Of a stretch of DNA of 5,124 bases, positions 1-5,124 are shown one piece after another. The notes under the pieces were generated by a model. It saw only the letters and a list, made by a program, of their open reading frames with translations, was not told where the DNA came from and did no database searches. Both the position numbers and the translations under genes were made by a program. The stretch covers positions 1-5,124 of the forward strand of contig DHYT01000186.1 in NCBI GenBank assembly GCA_002415465.1. Reading direction: 5' to 3'. This DNA is from Desulfobulbaceae bacterium UBA5123 (GTDB lineage Bacteria; Desulfobacterota; Desulfobulbia; Desulfobulbales; UBA5123). The stretch's first letter is position 1. Each line of letters begins with the position of its first letter.

Positions 1-1431
1 GGTGATGATGACGTCGTGGACATGGCTTTCCTTGAGACCGGCGGCGGTGATGTGGACGAACTTGGCCTTCTGGCGCAGTTCCTCGATGGTCCGCGCCCCC
101 ACGTAGCCCATGCCGGAGCGGAGGCCGCCCATCAGCTGGTAGATCATCGCCGAGAGCGGGCCGCGGTAGGGAACCTTGCCCTCGATCCCTTCCGGCACCA
201 GCTTGGAGGGGTTTTCCACGTCGTCCTGGAAGTAGCGGTCGCTGGAGCCCTTTTTCATCGCCCCCAGCGAGCCCATGCCCCGATAGCCCTTGTAGGTGCG
301 GCCCTGGTAGAGGAAGGTGTCGCCCGGCGACTCGTCGGTGCCGGCGAAGAGGCTGCCGACCATGATGACGTGGGCGCCGATGCCGATGGCCTTGGTGATC
401 TCGCCGGAGTACTTGATGCCGCCGTCGGCGATGATCGGGATGTCGTACTGGGCCGCCACCTTGGCGCTGTTGGCGATGGCGCTCATCTGCGGCACGCCCA
501 CGCCGGCAACGATGCGGGTGGTGCAGATGGAACCGGGGCCGACCCCGATCTTGACGCAGTCGGCGCCCGCCTTGATCAGCGCCTCGGTGCCATCGGCGGT
601 GGCGACGTTGCCGGCGATCACCGGCAGGTCCGGGAAGGCGTCCTTGATGGCGGTGAGGGCGTTGAGGATGTTTCTGGAATGGCCGTGCGCGGAGTCCAGC
701 ACCACCACGTCCACCCCGGCCTTCACCAGCCGTTCCACGGAGGCAAGCTCGGTGCCGATGCCGATGGCGGCGCCCACCCGCAGGCGACCCAGCGGATCCT
801 TGGCGGCAAAGGGGTAGCGCTTGATCTTCTCAAGGTCCTTGATGGTGATCAGCCCCTTGAGGTTGGCGTCATCATCCACCACCAGCAGTTTTTCGATGCG
901 ATGCTCATGGAGGAGCGCCTTGGACTGCTCAAGGGTGATGCCCACCGGCGCGGTGACCAGTTTCTTGCTGGTCATCACGTCCTGCACCCGGAGCCCCAGG
1001 TCGGAGACGAAGCGCAAGTCGCGGTTGGTGACGATGCCGACCAGCTTGTGGTTGCGCAGGACCGGCACGCCGGAGATGCGGTAGCTGCGCATGATCTCCT
1101 TGACCTCGCCGACGGTGGTGCCTTCCTCGACGGTGACCGGGTCGACGATCATCCCGGATTCGGATTTCTTGACCTTGATCACCTCCAGCACCTGCTCGTC
1201 GATGGTCATGTTCTTGTGGACGATGCCGATGCCGCCCTCGCGGGCCATGGTGATGGCGGTGCGGTGCTCGGTGACGGTGTCCATGGCGGCGCTGATCAGG
1301 GGGATGTTCAGGTTGATGGTGTTGGTCAGCCGGGTCGACAGGTCGACTTCCGAGGGAAGCACATCGGAGGCGCCGGGCACCAGCAGGAGATCGTCAAAGG
1401 TGAAGGCATGTTCGACCTTGTCTCGTAGCAT
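1..1431 (-). CDS. guaB: IMP dehydrogenase, 3' end cut by window edge
   Basis: The product oxidises IMP to XMP with NAD+, the committed step of guanine nucleotide synthesis, in the cytosol. The visible 477 residues align by eye with E. coli GuaB throughout. The N-terminal TFDDLLLVP and the SAAMDTVTE segment (about 48-55) begin the TIM barrel. A pair of CBS domains is inserted at roughly 92-205. The catalytic loop GPGSICTTR places the nucleophile at Cys303 (Cys305 in E. coli). ADGGIKYSG (335-343) and MVGSLFAGT bind the IMP phosphate. The flap carries the Arg399-Tyr400 dyad in SSDRYFQ, followed by [11 protein letters not shown]. The sequence stops after [10 protein letters not shown], so only about ten residues are missing. 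The ATG at 1431 is chosen because it gives the usual MLR N-terminus and has AGGAG nine bases upstream. The gene is intact, with all catalytic residues present. Confidence 0.98.
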   Translation of the reverse strand, partial: MLRDKVEHAFTFDDLLLVPGASDVLPSEVDLSTRLTNTINLNIPLISAAMDTVTEHRTAITMAREGGIGIVHKNMTIDEQVLEVIKVKKSESGMIVDPVTVEEGTTVGEVKEIMRSYRISGVPVLRNHKLVGIVTNRDLRFVSDLGLRVQDVMTSKKLVTAPVGITLEQSKALLHEHRIEKLLVVDDDANLKGLITIKDLEKIKRYPFAAKDPLGRLRVGAAIGIGTELASVERLVKAGVDVVVLDSAHGHSRNILNALTAIKDAFPDLPVIAGNVATADGTEALIKAGADCVKIGVGPGSICTTRIVAGVGVPQMSAIANSAKVAAQYDIPIIADGGIKYSGEITKAIGIGAHVIMVGSLFAGTDESPGDTFLYQGRTYKGYRGMGSLGAMKKGSSDRYFQDDVENPSKLVPEGIEGKVPYRGPLSAMIYQLMGGLRSGMGYVGARTIEELRQKAKFVHITAAGLKESHVHDVIIT

Positions 1432-1440
1432 TATAAAAGT

Positions 1441-1445
1441 CTCCT
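1441..1445 (-). promoter_or_regulatory. Ribosome binding site of guaB
   Basis: On the minus strand this reads AGGAG, nine bases before the guaB ATG. It is the best Shine-Dalgarno match in the window and fixes the guaB start. Confidence 0.8.
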
Positions 1446-1478
1446 AGGTCAGGGTGAATGAGTAATTGTTAATCTCTC

Positions 1479-1507
1479 TTTATAAAAATAATCGGCCGCG
1501 CGGTCAA
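1479..1507 (-). promoter_or_regulatory. Sigma-70-type promoter of guaB
   Basis: Read on the minus strand, TTGACC (1507-1502) is followed after exactly 17 bases by TATAAA (1484-1479). Each hexamer matches the sigma-70 consensus at five of six positions. The -10 lies in an AT-rich patch that contrasts with the GC-rich genes around it. Transcription would start near 1472, giving a leader of about 40 bases before the guaB ATG. This would let guaB be expressed independently of the upstream ppx gene. No operator was recognised in the leader. Confidence 0.75.
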
Positions 1508-1547
1508 CGAAGAGTTTTGCGTGTTGCCGCCGGGGGTGCCTCGGGTT

Positions 1548-2546
1548 TCAGGCAAGGGCGTCGGCCCCGGCCGCGCTCAGCAGGATACCTTCCAGCAGGC
1601 CGCCGTCGCTGACGGTTACCTGCGGCGACGGCAGCGCCTTGAGCAGGGCAAGAAAAATCATCAGCCCGCCGAGGATGATCTCGCCCCGGCCGTCGCCGAG
1701 CCCCGGCAACCGGTTGCGCTCAGTGCCGGTCAGGCGGCCGAGGCGGGCCAGGGTCGCCTCGAGGGCGGCGAGGTCCAGGCGGTGGTCCTGGACGCGGTCG
1801 CCGTCGTAGACGCACAGGTTGCAGTCGAGGGCGGCCAGGGCGGTGGCGGTGCCGCCGATGCCGACCACGGTTTTCGGCGCCGACGGCAAGGCCGCGAGGG
1901 CGGGCCTGATGACGCCGTCGATATGGGCGGCCATGGCGGCGAGTTCATGGGCCGCGGGCGGGTCGGCGTGCAGAAAGGACTCGCTCAAGTGCACCGCCCC
2001 CAGCGGCAGGCTGACCGCCGCCGTGATCGACGGCCCGGCCGGGGTGTCGGCGGCGACCAGCAGTTCGCTGCTGCCGCCGCCGATATCGGCGAGCAGCAGC
2101 GGTTCCGGCGGCGGCAGCAGCATGGCGGCGAAAGCGCCGATGCCGCTCAGGCGCGCCTCCTCCTCGCCGTCGATGACCTCGGCGGCGCGGCCGAGGATGG
2201 TCGCGGCTTCGCGTAAAAACACGTCACGGTTGGCGGCGACGCGCAGGGCGGCGGTGCCGCAGATGCGCAGCGCCGCCGGCTGATGGCGGTCAAGGAGGGT
2301 GCGGTAGCCGGCAAGCGCGGCAAGCGCCCGCCGGATCGCCTGTTCGTTGAGCCGGCCGGTGCGGTGGAGGGCCTCGCCCAGGCGGACGGCGTGCAGCTGC
2401 TTGACCACCGGCTCGATGCGGCCATCGCGGATGCGGGCGATGAGGAGGCGGAAGGTGTTGGAGCCCAGGTCGACTCCCGCGTACACGCGGTTTGCCGTTG
2501 CCTCGGGCGCGGGAATCCGGTAGAGTCGGTCATGCTTAGTGATCAT
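1548..2546 (-). CDS. ppx: Short-form Ppx/GppA family phosphatase (exopolyphosphatase / pppGpp phosphohydrolase)
   Basis: Members of this ASKHA-fold family hydrolyse inorganic polyphosphate from the end and/or convert pppGpp to ppGpp in the cytosol; sequence alone does not settle which. Counting from the ATG at 2546 (332 residues), the phosphate-1 loop is AGVDLGSNTFRLL (23-35). The GEEEARL segment (127-133) corresponds to the catalytic-glutamate region, and DIGGGSSELL (154-163) is the phosphate-2 loop. SLPLGAVHL (179-187) and GIGGTATALAAL (229-240) are further family motifs. The C-terminus has EIILGG and VSDGGLLEGIL. The length fits two actin-like domains without the C-terminal HD domain of the roughly 500-residue enterobacterial enzymes. 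The start is uncertain: ATG 2546 has GGGA nine bases upstream, while ATG 2555 directly abuts that GGGA. Starts further upstream would overlap the divergent gene. It lies 116 bases upstream of guaB in the same direction. Confidence 0.9.
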   Translation of the reverse strand: MITKHDRLYRIPAPEATANRVYAGVDLGSNTFRLLIARIRDGRIEPVVKQLHAVRLGEALHRTGRLNEQAIRRALAALAGYRTLLDRHQPAALRICGTAALRVAANRDVFLREAATILGRAAEVIDGEEEARLSGIGAFAAMLLPPPEPLLLADIGGGSSELLVAADTPAGPSITAAVSLPLGAVHLSESFLHADPPAAHELAAMAAHIDGVIRPALAALPSAPKTVVGIGGTATALAALDCNLCVYDGDRVQDHRLDLAALEATLARLGRLTGTERNRLPGLGDGRGEIILGGLMIFLALLKALPSPQVTVSDGGLLEGILLSAAGADALA

Positions 2547-2555
2547 CTTTATCAT

Positions 2556-2559
2556 TCCC
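2556..2559 (-). promoter_or_regulatory. Possible weak ribosome binding site of ppx
   Basis: The minus strand reads GGGA here, nine bases before the ATG at 2546 but directly touching the alternative ATG at 2555. Normal spacing is the reason for preferring 2546. The match is short, so the support is modest. Confidence 0.4.
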
Positions 2560-2579
2560 GGCGTCCGCGTCGGATTGCA

Positions 2580-2600
2580 GGTCGGCCATGGCGCCTGACC
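2580..2600. repeat. Imperfect inverted repeat between divergent ppx and YrdC/YciO-family genes
   Basis: GGTCGGC at 2580-2586 can pair with GCCTGACC at 2593-2600, leaving one unpaired T and a six-base centre. The dyad sits in the roughly 70-base space between the two divergent starts, ending 16 bases before the GTG at 2617. It could be an operator or a leader hairpin. In GC-rich DNA, a repeat this short may also be chance. Confidence 0.35.
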
Positions 2601-2604
2601 CGTC

Positions 2605-2609
2605 AAGGA
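2605..2609 (+). promoter_or_regulatory. Ribosome binding site deciding the GTG start of the YrdC/YciO-family gene
   Basis: AAGGA lies seven bases before the GTG at 2617. It favours GTG over the adjoining TTG at 2620. There is no in-frame ATG that would keep the conserved N-terminal INPDNPQ segment. Confidence 0.65.
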
Positions 2610-2616
2610 TTCCGTC

Positions 2617-3228
2617 GTGTTGCTCACCATCAATCCAGATAACCCGCAGCCGCGTCTGATCGGCCAGGTGGTTGACGTCATCCGGCAGGGAGGGGTGATC
2701 TGCTATCCAACCGATACCGTCTACGGCATCGGGTGCGACATCTTCAGTCAGAAGGCGGTCAAGCGGGTCCATCAGATCAAGAGAAGACCGCCGCATAAGC
2801 CGTTCAGTTTCATGTGCCCCGGCCTGAAGCAGGTGAGCGACTACTGCCACATCTCCAACACCGCCTACCGCCTGATGCGGCACAACCTGCCCGGCGCCTA
2901 CACCTTCGTCATGCCGGCCATGAAGATCGTGCCCAAGATCATGCTCAGCAAACAGAAGACCGTTGGTATCCGTGTGCCAGACAACCGGATCTGCCTGGCG
3001 CTGCTTGAGGAGTTCGGGCAGCCCATCCTCAACACCAGCGCCATGCTCGACGATGAGGACACGCCGCTGGCCGAGGCCTACGAGGTTGAAGAACGGCTGG
3101 GCAACCTCCTCGATCTGGTCATCGACGGCGGCCCGATCTATCCCTCTCCGTCAAGTGTCGTCTCCCTGGTGGGCGACATGGTGGAGATACTGCGCGAAGG
3201 CAAGGGCGATGTCAGCCGTTTCCGTTGA
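2617..3228 (+). CDS. Sua5/YciO/YrdC-family protein, YciO-like
   Basis: This superfamily includes TsaC/Sua5, which makes threonylcarbamoyl-AMP from threonine, bicarbonate and ATP for the t6A37 tRNA modification. The protein has 203 residues, close to E. coli YciO, and shares its N-terminal pattern (INPDNPQPRLIGQ against a similar IHPDNPQQRLINQ). Visible motifs are YPTDTVYGIG (30-39), IKRRPPHKPFSFMC (54-67), NLPGAYTFVMP (90-100), VGIRVPDN (116-123), NTSAML (139-144), PSSVVSLVG (178-186) and the terminal ILREGKGDV. The KxR half of the TsaC signature is present (Lys55, Arg57). The SxN half reads SAM (141-143), as in YciO-type proteins. It is therefore either a YciO-type paralogue or the cell's TsaC; the sequence does not decide, so no symbol is given. 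It is divergent from ppx and converges on ihfB. Confidence 0.93.
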   Translation: MLLTINPDNPQPRLIGQVVDVIRQGGVICYPTDTVYGIGCDIFSQKAVKRVHQIKRRPPHKPFSFMCPGLKQVSDYCHISNTAYRLMRHNLPGAYTFVMPAMKIVPKIMLSKQKTVGIRVPDNRICLALLEEFGQPILNTSAMLDDEDTPLAEAYEVEERLGNLLDLVIDGGPIYPSPSSVVSLVGDMVEILREGKGDVSRFR

Positions 3229-3281
3229 CCACTCGCCGCGGCAACGTTGACCCGCCCTCGTCGTTTCCTCTTCCTGCCTCG
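3229..3281. other. Convergent intergenic gap without a clear terminator
   Basis: The YrdC/YciO-family gene and ihfB end facing each other across these 53 bases. I see the palindrome GCCGCGGC at 3235-3242 and an eight-base direct repeat, CGTTGACC, at 3223-3230 and 3245-3252. Neither is followed by a T-run on either strand, so no intrinsic terminator can be supported. Confidence 0.5.
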
Positions 3282-3569
3282 TTATTCCTCGTCCTTGACC
3301 AACGGGTCCTTCAAGGATTTGCTCATCGTGAAGTGAAGCGTCTTGCGGGGCGGAATATTCATGATGGTGCCGGTCTTGGGGTTCTTGGTCGACCTCGCCT
3401 TCCGTTGCCGCACGCAGAAGCTGCCGAAACCGCGAATCTCCACCCGCCGGCCATCCTTCAGGGCGTCGGTGATGGAGTCGAGGATGATATCGATGGCCTG
3501 GCTCACGTCCTTCTTCAGGTAGCCATCCATTTTGTCCGTAACTGCCGTGATCAAATCCCGCTTTAACAT
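3282..3569 (-). CDS. ihfB: HU/IHF-family DNA-bending protein, probably integration host factor beta subunit
   Basis: Small nucleoid protein that binds the minor groove as a dimer and bends DNA sharply, acting in transcription, replication and recombination. The 95 residues match the family along their full length. Two N-terminal helices begin MLKRDLITAV. The RGFGSF signature is at 46-51, followed by the basic beta arm KARSTKNPKTG, with Pro64 at the position of the DNA-intercalating proline. The C-terminal segment is KTLHFTMSKSLKD, with a short acidic tail. The beta assignment rests on the EIRGFGSF-NPKTG pattern and on its place in the rpsA region, where ihfB sits in E. coli. A homodimeric HU-like role cannot be excluded. 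The ATG at 3569 has AAGGA eleven bases upstream. The gene lies 79 bases downstream of sppA in the same direction, with no convincing promoter of its own in that gap. Confidence 0.92.
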   Translation of the reverse strand: MLKRDLITAVTDKMDGYLKKDVSQAIDIILDSITDALKDGRRVEIRGFGSFCVRQRKARSTKNPKTGTIMNIPPRKTLHFTMSKSLKDPLVKDEE

Positions 3570-3580
3570 ATGTGTGTCTA

Positions 3581-3585
3581 TCCTT
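3581..3585 (-). promoter_or_regulatory. Ribosome binding site of ihfB
   Basis: The minus strand reads AAGGA eleven bases before the ATG at 3569. The spacing is slightly long but usable, and it supports that start. Confidence 0.55.
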
Positions 3586-3648
3586 AAACTACGCCGTATC
3601 CGCAGGAGGAGCTGCCCCCGGTAAGGAGTTCGCCGCTGGTGAATGCGG

Positions 3649-4569
3649 TCAACGGGTGATGGCCCACTGGTAGGCGAGGACCGGGTAGTGATTGAGTATG
3701 GTGTTGAGAAACGAGCCGACGGATCGGCCCTGGGTGAGCAACTCCAGGAGGGAGAAATCCTCTTTCTTGGGGTAGATCAGCGTCGGGTTGTCGGTGTCGA
3801 GGCCGGCCAGAGCGGCGGCCGAGGTGACCGCATCGGTGAAATTGCCCATTTCGTCGACCAGCCCGGCTTCGCGGGCCTGTTCGCCCGAGAAGATCCGCCC
3901 GTCGGCAAGCTTGCGCACCGTCTCTTCCGGCAGGGAGCGCCGCTCCGCCACCGCCTTGATGAACTGGCTGTGGACGTTGTCGATGATTCTCTGGAGCAGA
4001 GCCCGCTCCTCAGGCGTCATGTCGCGGTCCGAGGCGCCGATATCCTTGAGGGCGCCGCTTTTGACCACCTCGTTCTTGAAGCCGATCTTGTCCAGCAGTT
4101 CTTTGAAGTTGGCTACCTTGAGGATGACACCGATGCTGCCGGTGAGCGTGCCGGGGTTGGCCAGGATCCGCCGTGCCCCCAGGGCGGCGTAGTAGCCGCC
4201 GGAGGCGGCCACCGAGGCCATGGAGGCGATCACCGGCTTGACCCGGTCGGTACGCTTGATCTCCTCGTAGACTTCCTGCGAGGCCCCGACAGCCCCGCCT
4301 GGGCTGTCGATGCGGACCACGATCGCTTTTACCGCCTCGTCATTCCGGAAGTCGGTGAGTTCTGCGATGAGGTCCTCCGAGGAGATGATCACCCCTTTGA
4401 CTTCGATGACGCCGACCCCCGGCTTGCTGTGGAAAAGCTCGCCATGGGTCGGACCCATCAGTTTGACAAGAAAAAAGGTTATTCCGCCCCAGAACATCAG
4501 AAAGATCCCGCCCAGGATAAATAAACCGAAAAGGACGGGGTGATTGTGGCGAAATAACCTTTTTTCCAT
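3649..4569 (-). CDS. sppA: Signal peptide peptidase SppA, short form
   Basis: Membrane-anchored serine protease of peptidase family S49 that degrades cleaved signal peptides. From the ATG at 4569 it has 306 residues. A positively charged start (MEKRLFRHNH) is followed by one hydrophobic segment at about 11-36, which should anchor the protein with the catalytic domain outside the cytoplasm. RIDSPGGA is the conserved substrate-groove segment. The nucleophile is Ser123 in VAASGGYYAA and the general base is Lys175 in KSGALKDIG. Their 52-residue separation equals that of the Bacillus subtilis Ser147/Lys199 dyad. The length fits the single-domain type, not the double-length E. coli enzyme. An in-frame TTG at 4590 would add seven residues; neither start has a good Shine-Dalgarno. 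The ATG is preferred because it leads straight into a normal signal anchor. It lies 39 bases after rpsA. Confidence 0.95.
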   Translation of the reverse strand: MEKRLFRHNHPVLFGLFILGGIFLMFWGGITFFLVKLMGPTHGELFHSKPGVGVIEVKGVIISSEDLIAELTDFRNDEAVKAIVVRIDSPGGAVGASQEVYEEIKRTDRVKPVIASMASVAASGGYYAALGARRILANPGTLTGSIGVILKVANFKELLDKIGFKNEVVKSGALKDIGASDRDMTPEERALLQRIIDNVHSQFIKAVAERRSLPEETVRKLADGRIFSGEQAREAGLVDEMGNFTDAVTSAAALAGLDTDNPTLIYPKKEDFSLLELLTQGRSVGSFLNTILNHYPVLAYQWAITR

Positions 4570-4596
4570 GGCCGTGCTGTGATGCGGCAAGAGGCG

Positions 4597-4610
4597 AAGC
4601 CGTGCGGCTT
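4597..4610. repeat. Perfect short inverted repeat over the rpsA stop codon
   Basis: AAGCCG (4597-4602) and CGGCTT (4605-4610) are exact inverted copies. In the rpsA-sppA messenger this gives a five-pair stem with a four-base loop overlapping the rpsA TAA. No T-run follows, so it does not look like an intrinsic terminator. It might modulate termination or re-initiation ahead of sppA, or be chance. Confidence 0.4.
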
Positions 4611-5124
4611 AGTCCTGATCTGCTCCTCTCCCCATCTCTTCCTTGAGAAGATCGCCGATGGTGGCCGGGCCGCTGGAAGCCTGCTTCTTCTTGTAGTCTT
4701 CGTAGCTGCCGGCATCCGAAGCATCGGAAAGCGCCTTGATGGAAAGACCGATCTTGCGGTCCTTGGCCGAGACGTTGATCACCTTGGTCTGCAGGGTGTC
4801 GCCGACATTGTAGAGACCAACCGGGGTTTCCACCTTCTCCTTGCTGATCTCGGAGACATGCACCAACCCTTCAATGCCCTCTTCCACCTCGACGAAGATG
4901 CCGAAGTCGGTCACGTTGGTGATCTTGCCTTCAACGGTGGAGCCGATGGGGTACTTGTCCACGGTCTCCTGCCACGGATCGGGCTCGAGCTGCTTGATGC
5001 CCAGGGAGAAACGCTCGTTCTCCTGGTCGATCTTGAGCACCACCGCCTGGATGGTCTGGCCCTTGGTGTACTTCTCGGAAGGATGTTTGATCCGCTCGGT
5101 CCAGGAGAGGTCGGAGACATGGAT
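4609..5124 (-). CDS. rpsA: 30S ribosomal protein S1, C-terminal part (5' end beyond the window)
   Basis: S1 binds mRNA on the small ribosomal subunit and helps load messages during initiation. The reading frame stays open to the right edge, so 171 C-terminal residues are seen and the start lies outside. The fragment opens at the end of one S1 repeat (IHVSDLSWTERIKHPSEKY, then VVLKIDQENERFSLGIKQL, about 1-46). It is followed by a complete last S1 domain (about 61-131) with GKITNVTDFGIFVEV, GIEGLVHVSEIS and KDRKIGLSIKAL. The WTE-HPSEKY and DPW spacing is typical of S1 itself, not of single-domain RNA-binding proteins. A tail of about 40 residues, rich in Lys, Ser and Asp, ends in ADQD. sppA and ihfB follow downstream on the same strand, consistent with a shared transcript. 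Confidence 0.95.
   Translation of the reverse strand: MHVSDLSWTERIKHPSEKYTKGQTIQAVVLKIDQENERFSLGIKQLEPDPWQETVDKYPIGSTVEGKITNVTDFGIFVEVEEGIEGLVHVSEISKEKVETPVGLYNVGDTLQTKVINVSAKDRKIGLSIKALSDASDAGSYEDYKKKQASSGPATIGDLLKEEMGRGADQD

Noticed and set aside
16..1428. A 470-codon open frame on the plus strand, antisense to guaB
   Set aside because: The opposite strand encodes a full, motif-perfect IMP dehydrogenase. This frame is a low-complexity His/Asp/Gly/Ala-rich shadow caused by GC-rich codon use.
1521..2216. A 231-codon plus-strand open frame opposite ppx
   Set aside because: It is rich in Gly, Arg, Gln and Ala and lies opposite the conserved Ppx/GppA motifs, as expected for an antisense shadow.
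2556..2681. N-terminal extension of ppx to the ATG at 2681
   Set aside because: It would overlap the divergent YrdC/YciO-family gene, and the residues show no family similarity.
2536..2883. A 115-codon minus-strand open frame opposite the YrdC/YciO-family start
   Set aside because: It covers the conserved YPTDTVYG region in antisense and has no support of its own.
3229..3281. Possible bidirectional terminator between the convergent genes
   Set aside because: The only dyads are short, and no T-run follows on either strand. The CGTTGACC repeat is only eight bases and has no known role.
3601..3630. Plus-strand Shine-Dalgarno-like strings (AGGAGG, AAGGAG) between sppA and ihfB
   Set aside because: No credible plus-strand gene follows; they lie opposite a minus-strand intergenic gap.
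3643..4524. A 293-codon plus-strand open frame antisense to sppA
   Set aside because: SppA on the minus strand has its anchor and its Ser/Lys dyad. The plus-strand product resembles no family I recognise and has the composition of a shadow frame.

Overview
The window is an ordinary, GC-rich chromosomal housekeeping segment with no mobile DNA, RNA genes or CRISPR. I estimate the GC content at about 60% by eye and did not compute it. It holds six protein genes, all complete except the two cut by the window edges. The order rpsA, sppA, ihfB on one strand, with a YrdC/YciO-family gene converging on ihfB, recalls what I remember of Desulfuromonadales/Geobacter-type bacteria (former Deltaproteobacteria). 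The lineage is an inference from gene order and protein flavour, not a proof.

Layout from left to right. The minus strand carries guaB (IMP dehydrogenase, missing only its last residues at the left edge), with a strong sigma-70-like promoter and a good ribosome binding site in the AT-rich patch behind it. Upstream of that, also on the minus strand, is a short-form Ppx/GppA phosphatase gene. About 70 bases further on, a Sua5/YciO/YrdC-family gene starts divergently on the plus strand with a GTG codon. It converges on ihfB (IHF beta/HU family), leaving a 53-base gap with no clear terminator. Behind ihfB on the minus strand come sppA (membrane signal-peptide peptidase) and the 3' end of rpsA (ribosomal protein S1), which runs off the right edge.

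Two functional groups stand out. rpsA, sppA and ihfB run in the same direction with gaps of 39 and 79 bases and look like one transcription unit; rpsA and ihfB are also neighbours in Escherichia coli, where sppA is absent from between them. ppx and guaB run in the same direction, but guaB has its own promoter, so it need not depend on ppx transcription. Both relate to guanine-nucleotide physiology: GuaB makes XMP for GTP synthesis, and Ppx/GppA enzymes cleave polyphosphate and/or pppGpp.

I did not find a previously undescribed system. The most useful second looks are the mixed signature of the YrdC/YciO protein (KxR kept, SxN changed to SxM), the guaB promoter, the dyad between the divergent genes, and the start-codon choices for ppx and sppA.
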